From Halanaerobium kushneri (GTDB lineage: Bacteria > Bacillota > Halanaerobiia > Halanaerobiales > Halanaerobiaceae), in NCBI RefSeq assembly GCF_900156285.1, contig NZ_FTNC01000006.1:92073-156072 (forward strand): a stretch of 64,000 nucleotides of DNA, written 5' to 3'. A program made the position numbers and the translations under genes. Below the pieces are notes generated by a model. It saw only the letters and a list, made by a program, of their open reading frames with translations. It did not search any database and was not told the DNA's origin. Below, piece after piece: positions 44,630 through 53,475 of the stretch; the first letter of the stretch is position 1; each line of letters begins with the position of its first letter.

Positions 44630-45727
44630 TTACTCATCTTTGAAAATTTCTGTTGCTTCATGATATCCATCTGCTACAACAGTATCCATAATATTATCTT
44701 TATTAACAACTACAATTTCTGTAATTACAGTTGGTACTTCAATCTTACCATTGTCAACATAGCGATCAATTTTTACAATTTCATCAATTGGCTTATCAGG
44801 ATTCTTAGCTAAAGAAACTGCTACTTCAGCAGATCTATAAGCTAAAGGTTTAATCTTTTTAAAGATCTCAACAGTCTGCTTACCCTGAGCTATATATCTA
44901 ATATTTAATAAATCAGCATCAGACCCGGCAACAAAAACTTGATCACTGTCTGCCATACCCTGAGCTTCGAGAGCTCTTACAGCACCGGAAGCAAGACCAC
45001 TATTATTTGCTACAACAGCATCAATATTGTTATCATATTTTGTTAAAGCATTTTCAGTTGTAGCCATAGCCAGATCTGGAGACCAACCTTCATGACTCTG
45101 ATCGACTACTAAGTTAAGTCCATCATATTTAGCTACTGTGTCCAGAACTCCCTGAGAAAAAGCATTGGCATTGGAGTCACCAGGCTGTCCTCTTAATAAA
45201 ACGACATTACCTTTGACTTCACCACGATTTTCTTTAAACCATTCAACCATTGCTTTACCCTGCAGTTCACCAACAGCCCAACTGTTTTGGGTTAAAAATA
45301 CATCTACATTACTATTCATAATTAAAGAGTCATAGTTAACTACTGCAACTCCAGACTCATGAGCCATTTTTACCATATTACTTGCTGTACCTGTATTAAC
45401 AGGTTGTAACACTATAACATCAGCACCCTGAGTTAACATGTTTTCAAACTTAGAAAGCTGAATATTTTCATCATTGTTTGCTGAATCAAAAATTACCTCA
45501 TCAGCACCTAATTCTTCTGCTTTTTCAATAAAAGCATCTCTATCTTTAATATATCTTTCTTCCTGCATTGTCTTCAGAAGGAAGCCAACTTTGATTAGAC
45601 CATCATCTTCTTTTTTGTTATTACCAAGAAGATTATCCAACCAACCGCCACCATCCTGAGCAAAAGCCGCCATTGAGATTGAGGAAACAAGTAAAACTAC
45701 TACCAACAAAATACTTAATTTTTTCAT
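44630..45727 (-). CDS. xylF: Periplasmic D-xylose-type sugar-binding protein (XylF)
   Basis: A 365-residue periplasmic binding protein with a signal peptide (about 1-24) but no lipobox cysteine, as expected for a diderm. An Asp/Asn-rich stretch (about 25-42) precedes the mature domain. The XylF family pattern is clear: IQLSKFENMLTQGADVIVLQPVN, VGELQGKAMVEWFK, VVANNSGLASGAVRALEAQG, VFVAGSDADLLNIRYIAQGKQ, and the end NIMDTVVADGYHEATEIF. The start is the ATG at 45727, after AGGGGG; earlier in-frame codons lack a site. The exact sugar is inferred from family resemblance. Confidence 0.88.
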   Translation of the reverse strand: MKKLSILLVVVLLVSSISMAAFAQDGGGWLDNLLGNNKKEDDGLIKVGFLLKTMQEERYIKDRDAFIEKAEELGADEVIFDSANNDENIQLSKFENMLTQGADVIVLQPVNTGTASNMVKMAHESGVAVVNYDSLIMNSNVDVFLTQNSWAVGELQGKAMVEWFKENRGEVKGNVVLLRGQPGDSNANAFSQGVLDTVAKYDGLNLVVDQSHEGWSPDLAMATTENALTKYDNNIDAVVANNSGLASGAVRALEAQGMADSDQVFVAGSDADLLNIRYIAQGKQTVEIFKKIKPLAYRSAEVAVSLAKNPDKPIDEIVKIDRYVDNGKIEVPTVITEIVVVNKDNIMDTVVADGYHEATEIFKDE

Positions 45728-45845
45728 TATTAACCCCCTAATAGTTTTCTCAATGTGAACCATTATTAACTTATATTTGCTTATAATTCTCAAAGAGTTA
45801 TTTGATTTATCTAAATTGTATATAATAATCTGAGCATTAACCATA

Positions 45846-45876
45846 GAATATTTTTTTAAACCCTTGAATATTTTTT
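45846..45876 (-). promoter_or_regulatory. Direct repeat, candidate AraC/YesN operator for xylF
   Basis: On the minus strand the 11-base unit AAAAAATATTC occurs twice (45866-45876 and 45846-45856), offset by exactly 20 bases, about two helical turns. AraC-type regulators bind such tandem half sites. The downstream copy abuts the likely -35 region of xylF. The regulator encoded at 46058-47206 is the obvious candidate. Confidence 0.6.
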
Positions 45877-45975
45877 GTATTGATTAATTTAGGCTCATAT
45901 GAATGTTTTTCTAAAAGCAACTATTATACTACTAAATTCATTAAAATAAAAATATGACAAGAATTTATAAAATAG

Positions 45976-46012
45976 AGAAAGTCCCCAGCTAAAATTCCAG
46001 CTGAGGACTCTA
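45976..46012 (-). terminator. Terminator after the response regulator gene
   Basis: On the minus strand an 11-bp stem with one G-U pair (AGTCCTCAGCT with AGCTGGGGACT) and an 8-base loop is followed by TTTCTC. It ends the sensor operon before the xylF control region. Confidence 0.7.
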
Positions 46013-46057
46013 ATTATTTCTTGATTATATTTTCAGTAATTACCAAAAATACGTTTA

Positions 46058-47206
46058 TTACAAAAGATTAATGTTATCTCGATATGTTGTGGGAGAGGCT
46101 CCGACCAGTTTTTTAAACCAGGAACTGAAATAGTAGGCGTCATTAAACCCCAGTTGATCGGCAATCTGATAAATTTTATCATCAGTTGTTTTTAAAAGTT
46201 CTTTTGCTTTATTTAATCTGATCATATTAAGATAATCACTAAAACTTTCTCCCGTTTCCTCATGAAAAAGATTACTTAAATGACCGGTGCTTAAATTAAA
46301 TTTGCGGGCCATCTCACTTAAGGTGATCCCATCCTGATAATTGGCTGCTATATATTCTTTCATCTCACTAATAATTTCAGCATTTTTTTCTCCCGGACTA
46401 AAAGAAATTAAATCATGTAATCTCAACAGAAACTCTTTTAGCAAAATTTCAATTTCTTTTAAATCATTATAATCTAAAGCCTCAATTCTCTTCTTGTTAA
46501 TAATCTCCATCAAATCTTCCGCTTCATAATCCAGATCTTTAATAATTTTAAAGCTTTCTAAAATCAGATTATTTAATACCACATATAATTTTTCTTTGTT
46601 AAGTTTTACACTTTTTAGTTCCTCAATAATTTTATTTACGGTTTTTAAAATATCATCTCTACTACCTCTTTTTAAAACAGCGTTTAAATCAATGCGGTCC
46701 ATTATTAAAGACTGATGCTGAAAAAATTGATCATCAATTAACCAGTTATAGATTGTGTTAAGTTTATGATCATTAATATAACTGGATATTTCTCCTCTTA
46801 AAACAGCAAGCCTCTGCTCATCATTTTTTTCCTTAATGAGCTCATCTCTAGCTTTATTAACCACCTCTAATAATTTTTTTGAACGAAAAGGCTTTAATAA
46901 ATAATCATTAACCCCAAAACGAATCGATTTTTGAGCGTATTCAAATTCTGCAAAACCTGAAATAACAATTACTTTTAAATGAGAACTATTTTTTCTGGCT
47001 TCTTCAATTAAATTCATTCCACTTAATTTAGGCATCTGAATATCAGTAACCAGAATATCTATTCCTTTTTCTTTAATAATATCTAAAGCTTCCCTGCCAT
47101 TAGCAGCAGCAAATATTTGATAGCCCTCTCCGGCCCAGTCTGTATTATTAATTAATTTTTTTCTAATCGGTTTTTCATCATCAACCAGCAGTAATTTAAA
47201 TTCCAA
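46058..47206 (-). CDS. YesN-type response regulator with AraC DNA-binding domain
   Basis: A 382-residue regulator: receiver domain (about 1-120) with Asp9-Asp10, phosphoacceptor Asp55 (ILVTDIQMPKLSG) and Lys in LLKPF; a helical linker; and two AraC helix-turn-helix motifs at the C-terminus (GITLSEMARKFNLSTGHLSNLF and DKIYQIADQLGFNDAYYFSSWFKK, then GASPTTYR). The best start is the TTG at 47206-47204, eight bases after GGAGG; a longer frame would run deep into the kinase gene. It follows the kinase gene by one base. It probably activates xylFGH in response to sugar. Confidence 0.92.
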   Translation of the reverse strand: MEFKLLLVDDEKPIRKKLINNTDWAGEGYQIFAAANGREALDIIKEKGIDILVTDIQMPKLSGMNLIEEARKNSSHLKVIVISGFAEFEYAQKSIRFGVNDYLLKPFRSKKLLEVVNKARDELIKEKNDEQRLAVLRGEISSYINDHKLNTIYNWLIDDQFFQHQSLIMDRIDLNAVLKRGSRDDILKTVNKIIEELKSVKLNKEKLYVVLNNLILESFKIIKDLDYEAEDLMEIINKKRIEALDYNDLKEIEILLKEFLLRLHDLISFSPGEKNAEIISEMKEYIAANYQDGITLSEMARKFNLSTGHLSNLFHEETGESFSDYLNMIRLNKAKELLKTTDDKIYQIADQLGFNDAYYFSSWFKKLVGASPTTYRDNINLL

Positions 47207-47207
47207 A

Positions 47208-48962
47208 TTACTTTCCTCCCCTCTGATCAATCCTAATAATGACCGTTGTTTTTTCACCTTCAATACTTTCCACAGTAAGACCTGAACTACCACCATACAT
47301 TAATTTTAAACGCTGATCCACATTACGAAGACCAAAATATTTTTTCTGATCATCAGTTTTTAATTCACCAGTTAATATTTTATTAATTTCCCTCACTTTG
47401 GCAGTTGGGATCCCGACCCCATTATCCGCAATTTTAAAATATATATTTTTATTTTTCCGATAACCTTTAACGATTACCAGGCCATTTTTTTCGGCCGGTA
47501 ATAAACCGTGATAAATAGCATTTTCTACTATTGGCTGCAGTATTAGTTTAGGAATATGTTTTTCCATTATTTCAAAATCCTCAATGTCAATTATATATTC
47601 ATATTCTTCTCCATGTCTAAACTGCTGAATAAACAAATAATTTTTTACATGTTTAATTTCATTTCTGATTAAGACCATTTCCTTACCGTGGCTTAAACTT
47701 AAACGAAAGAATTTACCCAGAGCTTCCACCATATGAGTTGCTCTATCAAAATCTTTATTTTCCAGCAGACCAATAATTAAATCAAGTGTATTATATATAA
47801 AGTGAGGTTTGATCTGATTATCCAGACTTTCCATTTCCAGTTTTCTCAAAAGCTTCTGTTCTCTAACATTCTGTTCCATTAACTTATTTATTCGCCTGAT
47901 CATCTTATTAAAACTCTGACCGAGCTCAGCAATCTCATCATTACCACTGATATCAATTTTTACTGAAAGATCATTTTCAGAAGCACGATGTGTTAATTCC
48001 TGCAGTTTTTGAATTGGTTTCGAAAGAGAATAAGAAAGATAAACAGTCAGCAAAATAATAATCAAAAGTACTACTAAAGTTAAATATACTGTAATATCAG
48101 TAATATAATTCAATTCTGCCTCTACTTCATCAGCCGAAGCCATACTGATTATATACCAGCCAGTAGATTTAGAAAAAGTGGAAGTTAGAATATACTGTTC
48201 TCCATTTAAATTTACTTTGCGATTAGGAAAACCGTCACTATAAAGCAAACTCCGCTTGCCAATCTTTTCCTGATCAGGATGATAGACAATATCACCATTT
48301 TGATCAGCAATTAAAAAATAGCTCTTTTCTCCCAGATTAAAATCTGTCAAATTTGCCAGTACATCCAGATCAATATCAGCAGAAATTAATACATTTTCTT
48401 CCGCGATTTCTGGATAATATGAACTAACTATTGTAATTACTTCCTTTTGCAGATAATTGCTATAGGGTGGTGTGAAAAATATATCTCCACTTAAATTTGA
48501 ATACATCCTGTTTTTAAATTCATTTATATCTATACTAAAGGTACCATAGCTGCTGATTCTGCGGCCGTCCTGAAAAGTAATTGCAATATCTTCCAGGCCG
48601 GGTTTCATCTGTTTTAAATTATTAAAATCCTCCCAGATTCGAAAAGCATATTTTCTATTATTTCTAAAATCATTTGCCTGGGTAAGCTTGATAAACTGAT
48701 TAATATAAAAATCCTGTTCTCTACTTAAAAAAGTTTCTATTTCACTAACATAATCCTCCAGATCTCTTTCCATCCTGTTTACCATTTCCTGTGAGTAATC
48801 ACTAATGCGATCATTAATCGCACCTCGATAAATATTAAAAGAAAGCAGCCCGGATAATAAAATGGGCAGCAGACCAATTATCAAAAAAGAAATAATTAAT
48901 TTAGTTCTAATGGTATGGATTTCTATTCTATTAAATAATTTTTTGAAAAATTTATTAAACAT
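47208..48962 (-). CDS. YesM/LytS-type sensor histidine kinase
   Basis: A 584-residue kinase: membrane helix (about 20-40), Cache-like periplasmic sensor (about 41-275), second helix (about 280-305), HAMP (about 306-360), and the His_kinase/HATPase pair of the LytS/YesM class. The phosphoacceptor His is in QIKPHFIYNTLD and the ATPase shows LQPIVENAIYHGL and ADNGVGIP. It lies between the periplasmic binding protein gene and its response regulator. It probably reads sugar through contact with the binding protein at 48974-49996. Confidence 0.93.
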   Translation of the reverse strand: MFNKFFKKLFNRIEIHTIRTKLIISFLIIGLLPILLSGLLSFNIYRGAINDRISDYSQEMVNRMERDLEDYVSEIETFLSREQDFYINQFIKLTQANDFRNNRKYAFRIWEDFNNLKQMKPGLEDIAITFQDGRRISSYGTFSIDINEFKNRMYSNLSGDIFFTPPYSNYLQKEVITIVSSYYPEIAEENVLISADIDLDVLANLTDFNLGEKSYFLIADQNGDIVYHPDQEKIGKRSLLYSDGFPNRKVNLNGEQYILTSTFSKSTGWYIISMASADEVEAELNYITDITVYLTLVVLLIIILLTVYLSYSLSKPIQKLQELTHRASENDLSVKIDISGNDEIAELGQSFNKMIRRINKLMEQNVREQKLLRKLEMESLDNQIKPHFIYNTLDLIIGLLENKDFDRATHMVEALGKFFRLSLSHGKEMVLIRNEIKHVKNYLFIQQFRHGEEYEYIIDIEDFEIMEKHIPKLILQPIVENAIYHGLLPAEKNGLVIVKGYRKNKNIYFKIADNGVGIPTAKVREINKILTGELKTDDQKKYFGLRNVDQRLKLMYGGSSGLTVESIEGEKTTVIIRIDQRGGK

Positions 48963-48973
48963 TAATTCCCACC

Positions 48974-49996
48974 TTATTTTACTCTCCAGGGGCGATGAGT
49001 CTGGAGAAGCCTCTCTAAATTTTGTTCATTAGCAACTTCTACCCCGGTTTCAATATATTCCTGGGGAAGGGCATCATACATTATATAATTATACAATGTT
49101 GATAAACCTTTAGAGCCCATAGTTGCCATATCCTGTCCCACTAAGTACTGCAGCAGACCTCTTTGCTGTAATAATAGAGCATCATAAAAAATATCTATCC
49201 CAACTGCAATACCTCCATCTTCTGCCCACTGTTGAAAATTAGGTAAAGCTTCTGCAGGAACATAAAAGGGCCAGCCTCCCACAAAAAATATAATATCAAT
49301 ATCCGGATTTTGCTGTAAATACTGCTCCAGTAATTCCACAGAAAGATTGACACTATCCTGATTTTCAATTATATCTTTAACTCTTATATTGGTATTTTCT
49401 ACCCTATCCAGAAAGCCTTCGATTCTACTATCTAGATTTAAAGCCCCTCTGACTCCTGTCATAATCATTGTATTTAGATGTTTTCCCTGCTGCCTGTAAT
49501 CAATATTATTATTTTTTAAGACATCAAGCAGTCCTTCTGCAGTCACTCTGCCAGCTTTATAATTATTAATACCTATGTGAAAAAGTCTTTTGCTATCAGG
49601 AGCATCAGCATCAAAAGTTGCGACTGCTATTCCTGCCTCGACTGCCTTATTAATTACATTAATATATTCAGGTGTATTATTAACACTAATTACCATTCCA
49701 TCCACTTTCCTGGCAATTAGACTTTCAATAATATTTATCTGCTCTTCCGCATCATAAGCAAAAGGAGCCACCCATTCAAGATTAATCCCCAGATCAATTG
49801 CTTTCTCCTGAGCATGCTCATAGGCATCAAGAAAAATTGGATTATCCAGTGATCTTGGAACATATGCTATAGTAATTTCCTGCTCATTTTTCTGGTCTTC
49901 CTGCTGATCAATATTTTCTGCCGCTGCCGGCAAATTTAAAAAAGTAATAAATATTAAAATAAAAATTATTAAAATCCTATTTTTTTGAGCAAACAA
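48974..49996 (-). CDS. Periplasmic sugar-binding sensor protein, XylFII-like
   Basis: A 340-residue type I periplasmic binding fold protein (RbsB/XylF class) with a signal peptide (about 1-26). It has segments KVDGMVISVNNTPEYINVINKAVEAGI, ATFDADAPDS, FHIGINNYKAGRVTAEGLLDVL and DIIFFVGGWPFYVPAEALPNF (written in parts). It lies first in an operon with a kinase and response regulator rather than with transporter genes. In clostridia a protein in this place (XylFII) binds D-xylose and activates the LytS kinase. The start is TTG, seven bases after GGGGTG. It is clearly distinct from XylF. Confidence 0.85.
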   Translation of the reverse strand: MFAQKNRILIIFILIFITFLNLPAAAENIDQQEDQKNEQEITIAYVPRSLDNPIFLDAYEHAQEKAIDLGINLEWVAPFAYDAEEQINIIESLIARKVDGMVISVNNTPEYINVINKAVEAGIAVATFDADAPDSKRLFHIGINNYKAGRVTAEGLLDVLKNNNIDYRQQGKHLNTMIMTGVRGALNLDSRIEGFLDRVENTNIRVKDIIENQDSVNLSVELLEQYLQQNPDIDIIFFVGGWPFYVPAEALPNFQQWAEDGGIAVGIDIFYDALLLQQRGLLQYLVGQDMATMGSKGLSTLYNYIMYDALPQEYIETGVEVANEQNLERLLQTHRPWRVK

Positions 49997-50057
49997 TATT
50001 TGTCACCCCACAAATTTATTCATCTATCTAAAAATTGAAAAAACTATAAATAACACA

Positions 50058-50083
50058 TAAAAAAAGGCCCTTTTAAAGGCCTT
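50058..50083 (-). terminator. Terminator after the YjfB-like gene
   Basis: On the minus strand AAAGGCC pairs with GGCCTTT around an 8-base loop and is followed by a run of T residues. It separates the small motility gene from the sensor operon downstream. Confidence 0.85.
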
Positions 50084-50108
50084 TAATCTTTAAGTTTAAA
50101 TCTTAAAA

Positions 50109-50312
50109 CTATGCCATCAGATTAATATTTTGACCTCTACCTGGCCCTGCGGCTCTGGCCTGCTGTACCGCCTGTGAAGTTTCTTTCATACCTTCAACCA
50201 GTTTAGAAACCTGATCAGCACTCTGACCCATAGCCTTCTGCATGCCAGAAATACTTAAAGCCTGCTGAATACTTGCTATCTGATTCTGCATTGCAGCGTT
50301 CACACTGCTCAT
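50109..50312 (-). CDS. YjfB-like putative motility protein
   Basis: A 67-residue protein of the YjfB type (PF14070, putative motility protein). It has the family opening VNAAMQNQIASIQQALSISGMQKAMGQ and a C-terminal GRGQNINLMA. In Bacillus the homologue is in the sigma-D regulon. No clear sigma-28 promoter is visible upstream here. It is a single-gene unit with its own terminator, distant from the flagellar cluster. The role is unknown. Confidence 0.82.
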   Translation of the reverse strand: MSSVNAAMQNQIASIQQALSISGMQKAMGQSADQVSKLVEGMKETSQAVQQARAAGPGRGQNINLMA

Positions 50313-50482
50313 AATATCAACTCCTCTACCATTAATTCAAATTTAACAGTGTTAGTAGTTTAATAATAGCAGATTTTATGCTGTTTTTCCACTATTTTGA
50401 GTAATTAATTAAATAAAGAAGGTAATTTGAGTACTTTTGTACAATTATTACTAGTGAGAGAATAAATTTTGAAAGGAGAATT

Positions 50483-51121
50483 ATGATGACTATTAAGAAA
50501 GACTACTACAAAATTAAAGCAGAGAATATTATTAATAATTTTAAAAAGAGAAATATTGAAGGTTTTTATGTAGAAAATTCAAAAGCAGCCAGAGAAAAAA
50601 TTCTTAACCTAATTCAAGAAAATTCTTCTGTTTCCTGGGGAGGCTCAATGACTCTAAAGGAAATTGGAATTTTTAGTGATTTGAAATCTGGTAACTATAA
50701 TTTGCTGGATAGATCGACTGCCCAAAATTCAACTGAAAAAGATAAAATCTATCATCAGGCACTAAGTGCAGAATATTATTTAATGAGTTCTAATGCAATT
50801 ACTCAGTCAGGAAAGCTAGTAAATGTTGATGGCAACGGCAATCGCCTGGCAGCTTTAATTTATGGACCAAAAAATGTAATTATTGTAGCAGGCATGAATA
50901 AAGTTACCGCAGATGAGGAAAGTGCAGTTAAAAGAGTTCGTAATCAGGCAGCACCTGCAAACTCAGTTAGACTTGATCAAAAAACTCCCTGTGCTAAAAC
51001 TGGCCACTGCAGCAGCTGCCAGATTGAAGATACTATCTGCTGTCAAACTGTTATTACCCGTCGTTCTCGCCATGAAGGAAGAATTAAAGTTATCTTAGTT
51101 GGAGAAGAGCTGGGATTTTAA
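50483..51121 (+). CDS. LUD domain protein (LutC/YkgG-like) with cysteine cluster
   Basis: A 212-residue LUD domain protein. The LUD core is visible in VSWGGSMTLKEIGI, LMSSNAITQSGKLVNVDGNGNR and VIIVAGMNKV. Unlike LutC, the region around residues 170-187 is cysteine-rich (CAKTGHCSSC and then CCQT), which may bind a metal or iron-sulfur cluster. LUD proteins occur in lactate oxidation, but lutA and lutB are absent here, so lactate use is not implied. It is first in a plus-strand series with zwf, a cyclase and gnd. Confidence 0.85.
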   Translation: MMTIKKDYYKIKAENIINNFKKRNIEGFYVENSKAAREKILNLIQENSSVSWGGSMTLKEIGIFSDLKSGNYNLLDRSTAQNSTEKDKIYHQALSAEYYLMSSNAITQSGKLVNVDGNGNRLAALIYGPKNVIIVAGMNKVTADEESAVKRVRNQAAPANSVRLDQKTPCAKTGHCSSCQIEDTICCQTVITRRSRHEGRIKVILVGEELGF

Positions 51122-51192
51122 AATGTTAATCTATTTACAGTAATAATTAGATCACTGTGTTAAGTTTATTATAGTTATGGGAGGTGCTTTCA

Positions 51193-52722
51193 ATGAACAA
51201 AACAGCAGATAGACTATATAGAAGCCCTGAAGATAAAAATATTGAAGACAATTTTCAATTTATATTATTTGGTGGTACTGGTGATCTGGCACATAATAAA
51301 ATTATCCCTGCTTTTTATAACTTAGCAGCCAAAGATATTTTACCAGATCATTATACAATAATCGCTACCGGCCGCCGCTATGATAATAAAAATGAATATC
51401 TTAATAATTTATATTCTTCAATTGAAAACAAGAAGGAGAAAATTGATAACAGAACCTGGCAGTCCCTGACAGATCATATAGAATATTTTCAACTTTCCTT
51501 TAAGGAAAATAATGACTTTGAAAGACTTAGAAAAAGACTTTTACAGAAGTCTAAAGAAGACAAAATTTCCAATCGAATTTTTTATCTGGCTACTGCGCCT
51601 AAGTTTTTTGCTGAAATCGCAAAAAAACTAAAGGAATTTAACTTATTAAATGCTGGTTTTGAACACAGTGATTCGAGACTGGTCATTGAAAAACCATTTG
51701 GACATGATTTTGAATCAGCCAAAAAGTTAAATAATACTCTAAATGATATTTTTTCTGAAAAAAATATCTTTAGAATAGACCATTATCTGGGCAAAGAAAT
51801 GATCCAGAATATAATGGTTATCAGATTAAGCAATCCAATTTTTAGAGCTCTCTGGAATAGAGAGCATATTGATAATATACAAATTTATTTAAATGAATCA
51901 GAAGGAGTTAAAGACCGCGGCAAATACTATGATGATACAGGAGTAATTAAAGATATGTTCCAGAACCATATTCTACAGGTATTATCCTTAATTGCTATGG
52001 AAGAACCAGCTAATTTAAGTGCTCAGGAAATCTCAGATAAAAAAGTAGAGGTTTTCAAAGAACTGGCTGACAATGATTTAAGCGATATAGACAAACATAT
52101 TGTCCGAGGCCAGTATGACTCAAATACTGTTAATGGAGAAAAAATCAAAGCTTATCGCCAAGAAAAACAGATTAATTCTGAATCTCAGACCGCTACTTTT
52201 ATGGCACTTAAACTGTTTTTAAATAATGACCGCTGGCGAAATGTACCTATCTATCTTAAATCAGGTAAGAGATTGAATAAAAAAGAGGCTGCAATTGCAG
52301 TTGAATTTAAAGATAATTTTCATTCTTCTTATCTTCAAAATCAGAAATTGGACAGCAATCTTTTGCTAATTAAAATCCAACCTGAAGAAGGTGTCTCACT
52401 CAGGTTTAATACTCGTAAACCGGCAAGCAATAACAAAATTATTCCTGTTAAAATGGAATTCTGTCAGAGCTGCCAACAGTTCTTTAACTCTCCTGAAAAT
52501 TATGAAGGTCTAATCTATGATATGATCGAGGGGGATAAAACTCTCTTCACAAGCTGGGAGGAAGTTTCATATTCCTGGAAGTTTATAGACAAGATTCAAC
52601 AAAAATGTGAAGAAGAAAATATTGAACTCCATAATTACCCAGCCTTAAGCGAAGGTCCTGAAGCAGCTGACCGGCTGCTGGAAGCAGATGGAAGAAAATG
52701 GCTGGACAAAGAATTGTCGTAA
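51193..52722 (+). CDS. zwf: Glucose-6-phosphate 1-dehydrogenase Zwf
   Basis: Oxidises glucose-6-phosphate to 6-phosphogluconolactone with NADP, the first step of the oxidative pentose phosphate pathway. The 509-residue protein has the nucleotide motif FGGTGDLAHNKIIPA near residue 28, the substrate/catalytic motif RIDHYLGKEMIQNI near residue 195 and the family segment NRGVFDR-like DRGKYYDDTGVIKDMFQNH. The start is the ATG eight bases after GGAGG. gnd lies downstream; no 6-phosphogluconolactonase gene is seen between them. Confidence 0.95.
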   Translation: MNKTADRLYRSPEDKNIEDNFQFILFGGTGDLAHNKIIPAFYNLAAKDILPDHYTIIATGRRYDNKNEYLNNLYSSIENKKEKIDNRTWQSLTDHIEYFQLSFKENNDFERLRKRLLQKSKEDKISNRIFYLATAPKFFAEIAKKLKEFNLLNAGFEHSDSRLVIEKPFGHDFESAKKLNNTLNDIFSEKNIFRIDHYLGKEMIQNIMVIRLSNPIFRALWNREHIDNIQIYLNESEGVKDRGKYYDDTGVIKDMFQNHILQVLSLIAMEEPANLSAQEISDKKVEVFKELADNDLSDIDKHIVRGQYDSNTVNGEKIKAYRQEKQINSESQTATFMALKLFLNNDRWRNVPIYLKSGKRLNKKEAAIAVEFKDNFHSSYLQNQKLDSNLLLIKIQPEEGVSLRFNTRKPASNNKIIPVKMEFCQSCQQFFNSPENYEGLIYDMIEGDKTLFTSWEEVSYSWKFIDKIQQKCEEENIELHNYPALSEGPEAADRLLEADGRKWLDKELS

Positions 52723-52778
52723 AAGATATAGATATAATTTAATATTAACGGTTGTAAATTATTTAAGGGGGAATTTTT

Positions 52779-53435
52779 ATGTATGATATTTCAATGACAA
52801 TTAGAAAAAATATGCTGGTTTATAAAGGTAAAGACGAAATTAGACCCCGTCTCAAAACTGTCAGGGGTTTTTCCGGAGGAGATGCACACGAATCTGAATT
52901 ACAGATGAATGTCCATACTGGAACTCATGTAGATGCGCCACTGCATATGCTGCAGGATGGAGAAAATGCCAATTTGTTTTTTGCTGAAAATCCATTTTAT
53001 CAGGCTCAACTGCTGGACTTAACTCAGCTTAATGAAAAAATCACGGCAGCAGATCTAAAAGAATATAATATTGAAGAAAACTCATTTTTAATTTTAAAAA
53101 CACGCAACTCCGAACCTGGTTTTCTGGAAAAAACTCCTGAGAAATTTATCTATCTGGCAGAAAGTGGTGCTAAATATCTGGCAACCAAAAAAATAAAGGG
53201 AGTAGGTATTGACACAAATGGAATAGAACGAGCTCAATCAGAACATCCAACCCATAAAAAACTCCTGGGAGAAAAAATCATGATTTTAGAAGGACTGCGA
53301 TTAAAAAAAGTTCCCTCAGGAAAGTATATTTTATTACTTTCTCTTCTAAAAATTGCAGATAGTGATGGTTTACCAGGTAGGGCTTATTTATTTGAGCCTG
53401 GAGAAATTGAAACTATGCTCAAATTATTTAAATAA
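52779..53435 (+). CDS. Cyclase-family metal-dependent hydrolase
   Basis: A 218-residue protein of the cyclase family (PF04199), which includes kynurenine formamidase and isatin hydrolase. The metal-binding motif HTGTHVDAPLHM is at about residues 46-57. The second His/Glu region is ERAQSEHPTHKKLL and a terminal GLPGRAYL segment is present. The substrate is unknown. It lies between zwf and gnd with short gaps (56 and 40 bases). Because it interrupts a pentose phosphate pair, a lactone or amide hydrolase role in that pathway is conceivable but unproven. Confidence 0.82.
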   Translation: MYDISMTIRKNMLVYKGKDEIRPRLKTVRGFSGGDAHESELQMNVHTGTHVDAPLHMLQDGENANLFFAENPFYQAQLLDLTQLNEKITAADLKEYNIEENSFLILKTRNSEPGFLEKTPEKFIYLAESGAKYLATKKIKGVGIDTNGIERAQSEHPTHKKLLGEKIMILEGLRLKKVPSGKYILLLSLLKIADSDGLPGRAYLFEPGEIETMLKLFK

Positions 53436-53475
53436 ATTATTTTTTTAAGTTTTGTTATTAAGGAGGTAATTATTA

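Larger units (their letters stand above)
45728..46057 (-). promoter_or_regulatory. xylF control region (330-base gap)
   Basis: This gap between the response regulator gene and xylF holds, from the xylF side, an AT-rich leader, a possible -10 (TATACA or TTATAT) and then a direct repeat. Further away is the response regulator's terminator. No convincing gene is present; an open frame that extends xylF upstream has no ribosome binding site. Confidence 0.6.

Noticed and set aside
45728..45844. N-terminal extension of XylF by 39 codons
   Set aside because: No ribosome binding site before it and it removes the signal peptide from the N-terminus; the ATG at 45727 has AGGGGG and a proper signal peptide.
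47207..47296. N-terminal extension of the YesN-type regulator into the kinase gene
   Set aside because: It reads the kinase's own coding sequence in another frame; the TTG at 47206 after GGAGG gives a normal receiver domain start.
50313..50482. Possible sigma-28 promoter for the YjfB-like gene
   Set aside because: No GCCGATAA-like -10 with a 15-base spacer was found on the minus strand; only AT-rich sequence is seen.
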